From the NCBI GenBank assembly GCA_022652735.1, contig JALCRP010000005.1:56181-120180 (forward strand): a stretch of DNA of 64,000 nt, in the 5' to 3' direction. Shown here one piece after another: positions 38,383 to 49,186 of the stretch (its first letter is position 1; every line of letters starts with the position of its first letter). Source of the DNA: Faecalibacterium sp. Its GTDB lineage: Bacteria; Bacillota; Clostridia; Oscillospirales; Ruminococcaceae. Both the position numbers and the translations under genes were made by a program. The notes under the pieces were generated by a model, which ran no database searches, had not been told where the DNA came from, and was given only the letters and a program-made list of their open reading frames with translations.

Positions 38383-39177
38383 TCAGGAAAGAAGAAAAGG
38401 CCCAAACAGCCGCCACGGCGCGGCATCCGGCGGCGGCGCGGTAAAGGTGCGCGGCGCCGTTTCGCCCGGCAGCGTAAGCGTAAGGCTTTCGCACCAAAGG
38501 CCCAGCGGGCCTTTTTGGCGGCTGCCGTATTTGCCGTCGCCGAAAAGCGGATGTTTCCGGCTGGAAAACTGCACCCGAATTTGGTGGGTGCGGCCGGTAT
38601 GCAGCAAAACGCGGCACAGCGCGGCGGCTTGTGCCGGCGCGCCGGGCTGTGGGCGGGCACCCTGCGCCGAAAAAGCAGAAAGCTGCGCGGCGGCCGTGCC
38701 CGGATAAACCGGCAGAGGGCGGGTTTCCAGCACTTCGTATTCCAACCGTGCTTCCTTGGCGCCCTTGCGCGCGGTTTTTACGGGAAAAACCTTGTTTTTG
38801 CGGCTGTCCTTAAAAAGAAAATCGTGCATTTCCCCTGCCGCAGGTTCCGGCGCCCCGGCACAGACGCAAAGGTAGCGCTTTTGCAGCAAGCCTTGCGCAA
38901 TCTGGCACGAAAGCGCGGCGGCGGCGGCTTTTGTTTTGGCGTATATCATCACGCCGCCCGTGGCAGTATCGAGCCGATGCACACAAAAAACGGGTGCATC
39001 CGCCCGGCCCCAAGCCTGCCGCAAAAGGGCTGGCATCGTGCCGGGGCGGGCGCGCACGGCGGCCGACGGGGCCTTTGCCTGCGGGCAAGTGGCCGAGACG
39101 GCCGGCGCTTCTTCGCTTTCAACGCCCGCGGGCTTTACACACACGACACAGGCGCGGTTCTCAAATAAAATTTGCAT
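38383..39177 (-). CDS. RluA-family RNA pseudouridine synthase
   Basis: 264 residues. The catalytic motif HRLDTATGG near residue 72 has the essential Asp. The family segment GLLQKRYLCVCAG and the C-terminal HTGRTHQIRVQF ... KHPLFGDGKYG are intact. There is no S4 domain, so it resembles the short RluA/YlyB-like forms. Which rRNA or tRNA uridine is modified cannot be told. Confidence 0.9.
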   Translation of the reverse strand: MQILFENRACVVCVKPAGVESEEAPAVSATCPQAKAPSAAVRARPGTMPALLRQAWGRADAPVFCVHRLDTATGGVMIYAKTKAAAAALSCQIAQGLLQKRYLCVCAGAPEPAAGEMHDFLFKDSRKNKVFPVKTARKGAKEARLEYEVLETRPLPVYPGTAAAQLSAFSAQGARPQPGAPAQAAALCRVLLHTGRTHQIRVQFSSRKHPLFGDGKYGSRQKGPLGLWCESLTLTLPGETAPRTFTAPPPDAAPWRLFGPFLLS

Positions 39178-39219
39178 GGGCTTCCCTTTTGCTTTCCGCG
39201 CCCACGCAGGGCGCCGCGG

Positions 39220-39771
39220 TTACAGTGTGATCTTCCCTTCGGCCAAAAGAGCCTTCAGCTTCAAAATGCCCGCAATCGTTTTGCCGTCCGCAATTTCGTT
39301 TTCCAGCACCATACGATACGCCGTTTCGAGCGGGATGCGCGCCGGCGTCAAAAACTCGTCGTCGTCCAGATGCATCGGCGTTTCGTGCAGGCCCGCGGCG
39401 GCCCACATATAAATAACTTCTGTGCAGTAGCCGACGGTAGGGTAAAATTCGCCGAGCGAAACATAGTGGTCGGCTTTTACGCCGCACTCCTCGCCAAGCT
39501 CGCGCTGCGCGGCCAAAAATGGGTCTTCCCCTGCTTCGAGCTTGCCGGCGGGCAGCTCCCAAAGCTCCTTTTGCATCGCATAGCGAAACTGGCGCACCAT
39601 GCTGATGGTGCCATCGGGCCAAAGCGGCAGCACACAGGCGCCGCCGTGGTGATGCACTACTTCGCGCTGGGCCGTTTCGCCGTTTTCCAGGCGCGCCTCG
39701 TCCAGCGTCAGGGAGATTACCCGCCCCTGATACAGCGGTTTCGAGCAAAGCGTGGTTTCGAGATGGGGCAT
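39220..39771 (-). CDS. NUDIX hydrolase (ADP-ribose pyrophosphatase-like)
   Basis: 183 residues. The complete Nudix box is GKLEAGEDPFLAAQRELGEE followed by CGV. N-terminal beta strands and the YPTVGYCTEVIYMW stretch match ADP-ribose pyrophosphatases of the YqkG/NudF type. The start at 39771 (MPHLETTLC) is chosen because AAGG lies in range and the upstream extension is not conserved-looking. Confidence 0.9.
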   Translation of the reverse strand: MPHLETTLCSKPLYQGRVISLTLDEARLENGETAQREVVHHHGGACVLPLWPDGTISMVRQFRYAMQKELWELPAGKLEAGEDPFLAAQRELGEECGVKADHYVSLGEFYPTVGYCTEVIYMWAAAGLHETPMHLDDDEFLTPARIPLETAYRMVLENEIADGKTIAGILKLKALLAEGKITL

Positions 39772-40216
39772 AAAGCAGCCTTCTTTCCGCCGCGACCTGG
39801 TTTTCGGCGCGAAGCGCCCCGAAAAATGGGCACACCGCCAAAGCCGCAGCAGCAATTTTGAGGATTTTTCTTTATTGTACCCGTGCCCCCGCAAAGCGTC
39901 AAGATTTTTCCACCTTTGGGACAAGATGCCGTAAAATTTTTCCGCAATATGGATTTTATGTGAAAACATACAATTCTTTTTTTCTATGATTGTGCAAAGT
40001 AACAAAAATGTAACGCAAATCTTGTCATGTTTTTCTCTCCCCTTTGTGTTTACTTTAACAATGTGTTTTGTTAGAATAGAAAGAGCAATAGTGCCTTTTC
40101 ATGTCCTAACGCAGGGATACGCCCCGCGGCGGGGCGCGGAGGAGAGCGTTCTCCGGGGGCAATGTTGCCTCGTGCCCCTGAAAAGGTGCCAAATACACTA
40201 TAATGGAGGAAGAAAA
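39772..40216 (+). promoter_or_regulatory. nifJ promoter and leader
   Basis: TTTACT (40049-40054), 17 bp, TAGAAT (40072-40077) is the best plus-strand promoter. The leader of about 135 bases has GCCCCGCGGCGGGGC and other GC hairpins before GGAGG. No known riboswitch is recognised. The AT-rich stretch 39860-40045 carries no supported gene. Confidence 0.5.
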
Positions 40217-43726
<3,510 letters not shown>

Positions 43727-43753
<27 letters not shown>

Positions 43754-43972
43754 CTTTTAAGCTTTCGGGCGATGGAAAACATGTGCTTCCCATCCGCCTG
43801 CGAAAAATTGTCGGGGCGCTCTCTTTCGGAGCCGCCGCTTCGCGGCGCAAGGCTTCCCGCCGATTTTTCTCCGGCTTTTGAACGGCTATTTCTCTAAGCG
43901 CGCCGTTCGCGCAAGCGCTCCGGCTTGCTAAGAGAAATATGCCTCCAGAAGCTGGTTGAGCTGTACAAGTAA
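43727..43972 (+). repeat. intergenic insertion A with duplicated nifJ 3' end
   Basis: The last 27 bases of nifJ including its stop (43727-43753) recur exactly at 43946-43972, offset 219 bp. Between them lies a GC-rich segment with a hairpin: ATTTCTCTAAGC (43888-43899) and GCTAAGAGAAAT (43927-43938), closing the loop GCGCCGTTCGCGCAAGCGCT plus CCGGCTT. The same loop occurs after mgtE. Confidence 0.85.
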
Positions 43973-43995
43973 TCGTATCGCTTGCCGCTAAGGTA

Positions 43996-44034
43996 AAAAA
44001 ATCCCCCTGCACCGAAAGGTGCAGGGGGATTTTT
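43996..44034. terminator. bidirectional terminator
   Basis: AAAATCCCCCTGCACC-GAAA-GGTGCAGGGGGATTTTT. It serves nifJ and the convergent VanZ/RDD gene. Confidence 0.95.
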
Positions 44035-44045
44035 GCTGTCCGTTT

Positions 44046-45215
44046 TTATGTGGTGGCTTCGCTGTCCGGCACTGGAAAAACGCTGACCGAATGCGTTTTG
44101 CTCATGCGCTCATACCAAAACGGGCGGCCGCTTTCTTTGCTGAAAAATTTTCGTACCATCTCGAAAAAGAAACTAAACCAGAATACCTCGGCGGCAAGCA
44201 CGGCGAAAAACAGCACAAACTTCGTGCCGCCCATAAAATAATCATTCAGCGCGCCGCTGTTTATCGCAAAAATCTGTGTGCCGCAAAGCTGGCACCAAAT
44301 CAAAACATAGCGCAGCGTCAGGCGGCGGAACGTGGGCGGCTGGCCGTTTTCGTCCGCAATGCGCAGATGGCACAGCCGCTTGCCCGGCGTATAGCCGTGG
44401 CTGATGACGGCACACGCCCACTGGAACACAAAGAAGATCGACGGCAGATGCAGCAGGAAAAACGAAACAAACGGCGTATCGTGGGGAGACAAAAGCATCG
44501 CGACCACTTCGATCGCGGCGGCTGCCATCCCAACCAGAAAGGCGTCGACGATCGTGCCGCACATGCGCCGCACCAGCGTAACGCGCCGGCTGCCGCGCAC
44601 GGCGCTTTCGTCGATGGCCTCGCGCCGCGGCAAAAAGAACAACAGGCCCGGCGCCACAAGAAAGCCGATCACGCCGCCCAGCGTGTTGCAGATCAAATCA
44701 TCGGCATCAAAGGTGCGGTACGGCGCAGGATAGATGCCGTAAAGGGCCGTGATTTGTGTCAGCTCGTAGAAAAGGCTTAGCCCAAAGCTTAAAAGCAGCG
44801 TTTGTAAAAAGCTGCGCTTAAAATAGTAGCGCAGATATACCCCGAAAGGCACGGTCATCAGCACATTGAACGCCAACTGTAAAAAGGTGGGGCTTTTGAA
44901 AAAGGCGAACACAGCAGATGCGCTTGCGGGCATGCCGGATTTTTCCACATATTCTGCCAGATTGTTGAAAGGAATCGGCTCAAAATGCCGCGCAAAGCTA
45001 AACAGCGTTGGGTCGCTGCCGTCCGGCAAAGGCAGGATAATCAAAAAATAGGCGGCCAGCATGTAAAAGATAAAGGTATACACCACTAAGGTGCGCAGCC
45101 ACGGCAGCGAGCCGTATTTGTGATATTCGTACAGCGCAAACGGCAGCGTGATAACCGCCGCCAGCACGGGAAACCACAGCAGCGCCGCCGAGATCGGAAT
45201 CAAATATACTTCCAT
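44046..45215 (-). CDS. VanZ-RDD fusion membrane protein
   Basis: 389 residues from MEVYLIPIS. The first 200 residues are a VanZ-like domain (LPLPDG; NVLMTVPFGVYLRYYF; FELTQ-type segment YELTQ; DADDLICNTLGGVIGF). Residues 220-360 are an RDD domain with the Arg and Asp near MCGTIVDAF and the signature HGYTPGKRLCHLRI. VanZ relatives are linked to glycopeptide tolerance, and RDD to ion or substrate transport; the fused protein's role is unknown. AAGGAG lies 12 bases before the chosen ATG, a long spacing, so the start is uncertain. Confidence 0.82.
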   Translation of the reverse strand: MEVYLIPISAALLWFPVLAAVITLPFALYEYHKYGSLPWLRTLVVYTFIFYMLAAYFLIILPLPDGSDPTLFSFARHFEPIPFNNLAEYVEKSGMPASASAVFAFFKSPTFLQLAFNVLMTVPFGVYLRYYFKRSFLQTLLLSFGLSLFYELTQITALYGIYPAPYRTFDADDLICNTLGGVIGFLVAPGLLFFLPRREAIDESAVRGSRRVTLVRRMCGTIVDAFLVGMAAAAIEVVAMLLSPHDTPFVSFFLLHLPSIFFVFQWACAVISHGYTPGKRLCHLRIADENGQPPTFRRLTLRYVLIWCQLCGTQIFAINSGALNDYFMGGTKFVLFFAVLAAEVFWFSFFFEMVRKFFSKESGRPFWYERMSKTHSVSVFPVPDSEATT

Positions 45216-45402
45216 GAAAACGTACAACTCCTTTTTTTTACGCGGGGCAAAGCGGCGCGGCGGCAAAAGCCGTGCGGGCCGCCCTCAAAAACTCTCTCTA
45301 TCATAACACGACAAAAGCCGCCAAAAACTGCAAAAAAGAGAAAATTTTGCCGAAATGCCAAATTCCGAGAAAAACTTGCAAAACTTTTACACGACGCAGG
45401 GG

Positions 45403-45431
45403 TTGACCGGGAAAAACCACGGTGTTAAAAT
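45403..45431 (+). promoter_or_regulatory. promoter of the mgtE leader
   Basis: TTGACC (45403-45408), 17 bp, TAAAAT (45426-45431). It gives a leader of about 330 bases before mgtE. Confidence 0.7.
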
Positions 45432-45479
45432 CTATGAGGAATGGGCCGTATGGCGGCCTAATCAGAATTTGAATTTGTC

Positions 45480-45600
45480 GGAGGTGAACACATCTACATG
45501 GACCCGGATCATAGTCGACGAACCGGCGTGTCAGGCCGGAAAAACAAATATGATGTGCTCGCCTCTGCAGGCCGGAAGATCGCAGCATAACTGCGATTTT
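45480..45600 (+). promoter_or_regulatory. structured mgtE leader RNA
   Basis: GAGGTGAACACATC (45481-45494), which contains the leader ORF's ribosome binding site, pairs with GATGTGCTCGCCTC (45552-45565), 13 of 14 positions counting one G-U. A second hairpin, ATCGCAG (45579-45585) and CTGCGAT (45591-45597), has the leader stop codon in its loop and TTTT after it. I find no M-box consensus. Confidence 0.6.
45498..45590 (+). CDS. mgtE leader peptide, 30 residues (MgtL-like start)
   Basis: ORF of 30 codons beginning MDPDHSRRTG and ending AGRKIAA. GGAGGTG lies 11 bases before the ATG. It is in a different frame from any extension of mgtE and lies wholly within the mgtE leader. The acidic/Pro start followed by paired Arg resembles enterobacterial MgtL (MEPDPTPLPRRR), whose N-terminus destabilises the ribosome at low magnesium and switches on mgtA. 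Here the downstream gene is also a magnesium transporter. Similarity is short and could be convergent. Confidence 0.6.
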   Translation: MDPDHSRRTGVSGRKNKYDVLASAGRKIAA

Positions 45601-45765
45601 GCGGCGTGGGGAAAAGCGCGGCGCGCAAGGGGGCTTTCGGCCTTTGCGGCGGCTTTTCTCGGAGGCGTAGCTTTGGTACGGGCATATTTTGCCCTGTGGC
45701 GGGCTGCGCATTTTTGTTTTTTCGGTTCCGGGCGTGCCTACTCTAACGAAAGAGAGGAAAACGCA
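45601..45765 (+). other. mgtE leader, 3' part
   Basis: AAAAGC-GCGGCGCGCAAGG and CCTTTGCGGCGGCTTTT pair around a GGGCTTTCGG loop and are followed by CTC, making a possible attenuator. GAGAGGA before the ATG is the mgtE ribosome binding site. Confidence 0.4.
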
Positions 45766-47427
45766 ATGGCAAACGAAAATAACAAGAACAAAGACCTCAA
45801 AAAAGAAATGGAGACGGGCATGGCGCCCGCGATGGAGAAGATCACACCGCAGACGGCCCCGGCCCCCGCTACCCTGCCCGAGCTGCCGCCGCAGGAGCTT
45901 CCGGCCGACATCCCGAGCGAAGTAAAGCAGAAGCTTCAGGCTGACCTTGCACAGGGAAAAGAGGATGAGATCCGCGAGGACCTCATTGATGCCGACCGCG
46001 ACGAGCTTGCCGAGCCTGATGGCGAACGAGATCGTCTTTCGCGCGCGCGGCTGTTGAAGCTGCTGATGAAAAAGCAGTACCGTGAGCTGCGCGAAGTGAC
46101 GGAGGATGAGCAGCCCGCCGATTTGGCGGAGCTGCTGGAGGAGCTGGACGAGAACAATCGTCTTGTGGTGTTCCGCCTTTTGAAAAAGGATGTGGCCACC
46201 GATGCGTTCACCTATATGTCTGATGAGGCGCGCAGCGATTTGGTTGATGCCTTTTCGGACGGCGAGCTGGTAAACGCCCTTGAGGCGATGAGCTTGGATG
46301 ACGCGGCGGATCTGCTGGAGGATATGCCGGCGTCCGTGGTAAAGCGCGTACTGGAAAAAAGCTCGAAGGAAACGCGCGAGAGCCTGAACCGCCTGCTGCA
46401 CTACCCCGAAAATTCGGCCGGCAGCATGATGACGCCCGAATATGTGCGCCTGCGGCTGGATATGACGGTTGGGCAGGCCTTTCAGGCCATCCGCGAGCAG
46501 GGCGAAAACGCCGAGACCGTGTATACGGGCTATGTTGTCGAGAAAAACCGCCTGATGGGCGTCGTTTCTGCGAAGGATCTGCTGCTTTCCGATTTTGACA
46601 AGCCCATCCGCGAGCTGATGGACGATAACGTCGTGACCGTAGATGTGACGGACGATCAGGAAGATGTCGCCCGCGAAATGCAGAAATACGATTTCAACGC
46701 GATGCCCGTCGTCGATAACGAGGGCATGCTTGTCGGCATCGTCACGATCGATGACGCCGTCGATGTCCTGACGCAGGAATCCACCGAAGATATGCAGAAG
46801 ATGGCCGCCATTTTACCCGAGGATGTGACGGCGACCTATTTCGGCACTTCTGTGTGGAAGCATGCCAAGCAGCGCATCCCCTGGCTGTTGATTTTGATGC
46901 TGTCCGCCACTTTTACCGGCATGGTGACGACGCACTATGAGGCGGCGTTCGTCAGCCTGCCGCTGCTGGTTTCCTTTATGCCGATGCTGATGGATACGGC
47001 CGGCAACTGCGGCAACCAAACCAGTACGCTGATGGTGCGCGGGTTGGCGCTGGGCGAAGTGAGCACAGGCGATTTTCTACGCGTGATCGGCAAGGAAGTA
47101 CGAATTGCCATGATCGTGGGCGCTGTGCTTGGTATTGTCAACGGCCTGCGCATTTATCTCACCTACGGTGTGATTTATCCCGCAATGGGGAACGATATGT
47201 ATGTTTCCAGCGTGTTCGGCTACACGATTGTGGTCAGCCTTTCGCTGTTCTTTGCGGTTGTGCTGGCAAAGCTGGTTGGCGGCATTCTGCCGCTGGCGGC
47301 CGAAAAGCTGGGCGCCGATCCGGCCATCATGGCGACACCGTTTATCACAACGATTGTTGATGCATGCAGCTTGATTATCTACTTCCGCATTGCGATGTTC
47401 GTTTTTGCCGCGACGATGAAGCTATAA
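45766..47427 (+). CDS. mgtE: magnesium transporter MgtE
   Basis: 553 residues. A charged, Pro-rich N-terminal extension of about 85 residues precedes the MgtE N domain (LLKLLMKKQYRELREVTED ... SLDDAADLLEDMP). Two CBS domains follow (MMTPEYVRLRLDMTVGQAFQAIRE; MDDNVVTVDVTDDQEDVAREMQKYDF), then the five-helix channel domain with the signature DTAGNCGNQTSTLMVRGLALGEV. The cytosolic N and CBS domains close the pore at high magnesium. The ATG at 45766 has GAGAGGA before it; the longer upstream frame is leader sequence. Confidence 0.95.
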   Translation: MANENNKNKDLKKEMETGMAPAMEKITPQTAPAPATLPELPPQELPADIPSEVKQKLQADLAQGKEDEIREDLIDADRDELAEPDGERDRLSRARLLKLLMKKQYRELREVTEDEQPADLAELLEELDENNRLVVFRLLKKDVATDAFTYMSDEARSDLVDAFSDGELVNALEAMSLDDAADLLEDMPASVVKRVLEKSSKETRESLNRLLHYPENSAGSMMTPEYVRLRLDMTVGQAFQAIREQGENAETVYTGYVVEKNRLMGVVSAKDLLLSDFDKPIRELMDDNVVTVDVTDDQEDVAREMQKYDFNAMPVVDNEGMLVGIVTIDDAVDVLTQESTEDMQKMAAILPEDVTATYFGTSVWKHAKQRIPWLLILMLSATFTGMVTTHYEAAFVSLPLLVSFMPMLMDTAGNCGNQTSTLMVRGLALGEVSTGDFLRVIGKEVRIAMIVGAVLGIVNGLRIYLTYGVIYPAMGNDMYVSSVFGYTIVVSLSLFFAVVLAKLVGGILPLAAEKLGADPAIMATPFITTIVDACSLIIYFRIAMFVFAATMKL

Positions 47428-47733
47428 AAGTGGGCGCTTATCCCCCGCCGCCGCGGAAAATAAAGTTTGGTTTCTGCGCCTTGCGCAGAACGCCGCTTTG
47501 CGGCACAAGCCTCGCTTTCTTTTCCGCATCGCCTGCATAACGGCGCCCGCCTAAGCCGCGCGCCGTTCGCGCACAGCGCTTCGGCTTGCGGAGGCGGGCA
47601 GCCTATTTCCGCATTGCGATGTTCGTTTTTGCCGCGACGATGAAGCTATAAAAAGCGGGCGCTTATCCCCCGCCGCCGCGGAAAATAAAGTTTGGTTTCT
47701 GCGCCTTGCGCAGAACGCCGCTTTGCGGCACAA
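47383..47733 (+). repeat. intergenic insertion B with duplicated mgtE 3' end
   Basis: Positions 47383-47508 (last 45 bases of mgtE and 81 bases beyond) recur at 47607-47733, offset 224 bp, with one substitution and one extra base. The segment between has a hairpin GCCCGCCTAAGC (47545-47556) and GCGGAGGCGGGC (47588-47599) around a loop with CGCCGTTCGCGCACAGCGCT. The loop matches insertion A while the stem sequence differs. Confidence 0.85.
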
Positions 47734-47788
47734 AATATCGTTTCAGCGCGGCAGAACCTGAGCCATGCCGCACAACAGCAAAAGCTTT

Positions 47789-47823
47789 GGCGGCGGGTAT
47801 TGCAGGATACCCGCCGCTTTTTT
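47789..47823 (+). terminator. terminator before the YitT gene
   Basis: GGCGGCGGGTAT and ATACCCGCCGC, then TTTTTT. It lies only 17 bases before the next ATG and inside any transcript from mgtE. Confidence 0.9.
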
Positions 47824-47840
47824 GCCCAAAGGAGGAGAAA

Positions 47841-48722
47841 ATGGAAAACATGTTGCCGGCCCGCTTTTCCGTGAAAGAGCTGGCCAAGGATATTTTGTTT
47901 GACTGCGCAGGCAGTATTCTGTTTGCGTTGGGCTACTACACGTTTGCCGATAAGGGCGGCTTCGCGCCGGGCGGCGTGACGGGTATCGCCATGCTCATCC
48001 GGCACTATTCTGCCGTGGTTCCGCTTGGCACCCTGACGCTGCTTTTGAATGTGCCGATCCTGATTTTCTGCCTGCCCGTTTTGGGGCGAAAATATCTGTT
48101 CAAAAGCCTGCGCACGATGCTTATTTCTACCTTTTTTATGGATGTCGTGTTTGTGCGCCTGCCCGTCTATGACGGCAGCCCACTGCTGGCGGCCGTGTTT
48201 ACCGGCATCTGCGCGGGGGCCGGGCTGGCGATCATCTATATGCGCGGCTCGACGACGGGCGGCAGCGATTTTATCATCGCGGCCGTAAAAAAGAAGTATC
48301 CGCACCTTTCCTTCGGGCAGATCACGCTGGTACTTGACGGATGCGTGATTTTGGCCGGCTGGGCGGTGTTCGGCAGCATCGACGCAGTGCTGTACGGGCT
48401 GATCGCCGTGTTCGCCTCGACGATCGTGATGGATAAGATCATCTACGGCGCGGGCGCAGGTAAACTTGTAATCGTGGTAACAGATCACGGCCGCGCCGCG
48501 GCGCAGGCGATTTCGGATGTTGTCGACCGCGGCGCCACGCTGGCGCCGGCCATCGGCAGCTATACAGGCCAGCAAAAGCAGATGTTATACTGCGCCTGCT
48601 CCAATAACGAGGTGTTCCGAGTGCGCCGCGCTGTGTATGAAGCCGACCCAGGCGCGATCATCATGATTTGCGAGGCCAACGAGGTTTTCGGCGAAGGCTT
48701 CAAAAAAGCCGCGGAGAACTGA
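47841..48722 (+). CDS. YitT/DUF161-DUF2179 family membrane protein
   Basis: 293 residues. Five or six hydrophobic segments in the first 190 residues with the family glycine signatures GGVTGIAMLI and RGSTTGGSDFI, then a cytosolic DUF2179 domain (VVTDHGRAAAQAISDVVDRGATL ... IIMICEANEVFGEGF). The function is unknown. AAAGGAGGAG precedes the ATG. A strong terminator sits directly upstream with no clear promoter after it, so expression must come from readthrough or a promoter inside the upstream repeat. Confidence 0.88.
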   Translation: MENMLPARFSVKELAKDILFDCAGSILFALGYYTFADKGGFAPGGVTGIAMLIRHYSAVVPLGTLTLLLNVPILIFCLPVLGRKYLFKSLRTMLISTFFMDVVFVRLPVYDGSPLLAAVFTGICAGAGLAIIYMRGSTTGGSDFIIAAVKKKYPHLSFGQITLVLDGCVILAGWAVFGSIDAVLYGLIAVFASTIVMDKIIYGAGAGKLVIVVTDHGRAAAQAISDVVDRGATLAPAIGSYTGQQKQMLYCACSNNEVFRVRRAVYEADPGAIIMICEANEVFGEGFKKAAEN

Positions 48723-48770
48723 CAGCGCAAAATTGCGCGCAGCAAAGCTGAACAATCGACACGTTATCGT

Positions 48771-48821
48771 AAAAAAGTGCCCGCGAGAGACGCACAGCAG
48801 CGCTTCTTGCGGGCATTTTTT
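48771..48821 (+). terminator. terminator after YitT gene
   Basis: TGCCCGC and GCGGGCA with an inner GCGC-rich stem, then TTTTTT. Confidence 0.88.
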
Positions 48822-48977
48822 AGAATGGTTTTTGTGAAAAAAGCCTAAAATGAAAAAATAGGCCGCAAACGAAAAAAATGGGTCAATAATCTATGGATTT
48901 TTGCAAAAACCGTGCTTTTGCCCCTTGCCTTAAAAGGGCTGCCATTACAAAAGGTATAAGATTCTACAGAGCAGGAT

Positions 48978-49080
48978 TGTGGAAAACTCTGTTGAAAAAG
49001 TGGAAAAGCGCCGAACTTTCGGTTTCGATTTCCACTTTCGCGGTGGAAAAGGCTGTGGAAAAGGTGAACAATTTATCCGC
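48978..49080. promoter_or_regulatory. DnaA-box cluster upstream of the rhomboid-like gene
   Basis: Two perfect TGTGGAAAA boxes (48978-48986, 49054-49062), variants AGTGGAAAA (48999-49007) and GGTGGAAAA (49042-49050), an inverted ATTTCCACT (49029-49037) and a TTATCC-type half site near 49073, all in about 100 bp. The rest of 48822-48977 holds no supported feature. Confidence 0.6.
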
Positions 49081-49084
49081 TGCG

Positions 49085-49113
49085 TTGAATCGGCCGCCAA
49101 AGCATGTTACAAT
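49085..49113 (+). promoter_or_regulatory. promoter for the rhomboid-like gene
   Basis: TTGAAT (49085-49090), 17 bp, TACAAT (49108-49113) with extended TGT, directly downstream of the DnaA-box cluster. Confidence 0.6.
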
Positions 49114-49186
49114 CTTTTTAGAACGCCGCGCCGGCCACGCGCCGCCGAGCGGACAACAAAAACACATTTACCCGGAGGAACTGTTT

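Noticed and set aside
44941..44949. TTTTCCACA DnaA box
   Set aside because: Single box inside the VanZ/RDD coding region; expected by chance.
45541..45600. SRP RNA (GTCAGGCCGGAA in the mgtE leader)
   Set aside because: Only the first part resembles the SRP core GUCAGGUCCGGAAGGAAGCAGC; the rest and the flanking helix do not fit.
45355..45765. N-terminal extension of MgtE
   Set aside because: The frame runs through the promoter, leader ORF and hairpins; MgtE begins at 45766 with its own ribosome binding site.
45432..45765. M-box (ykoK) magnesium riboswitch before mgtE
   Set aside because: I looked for its conserved GGTGAGGCTCC and GCTAAAGCTC-like segments and did not find them. A covariance search would decide.
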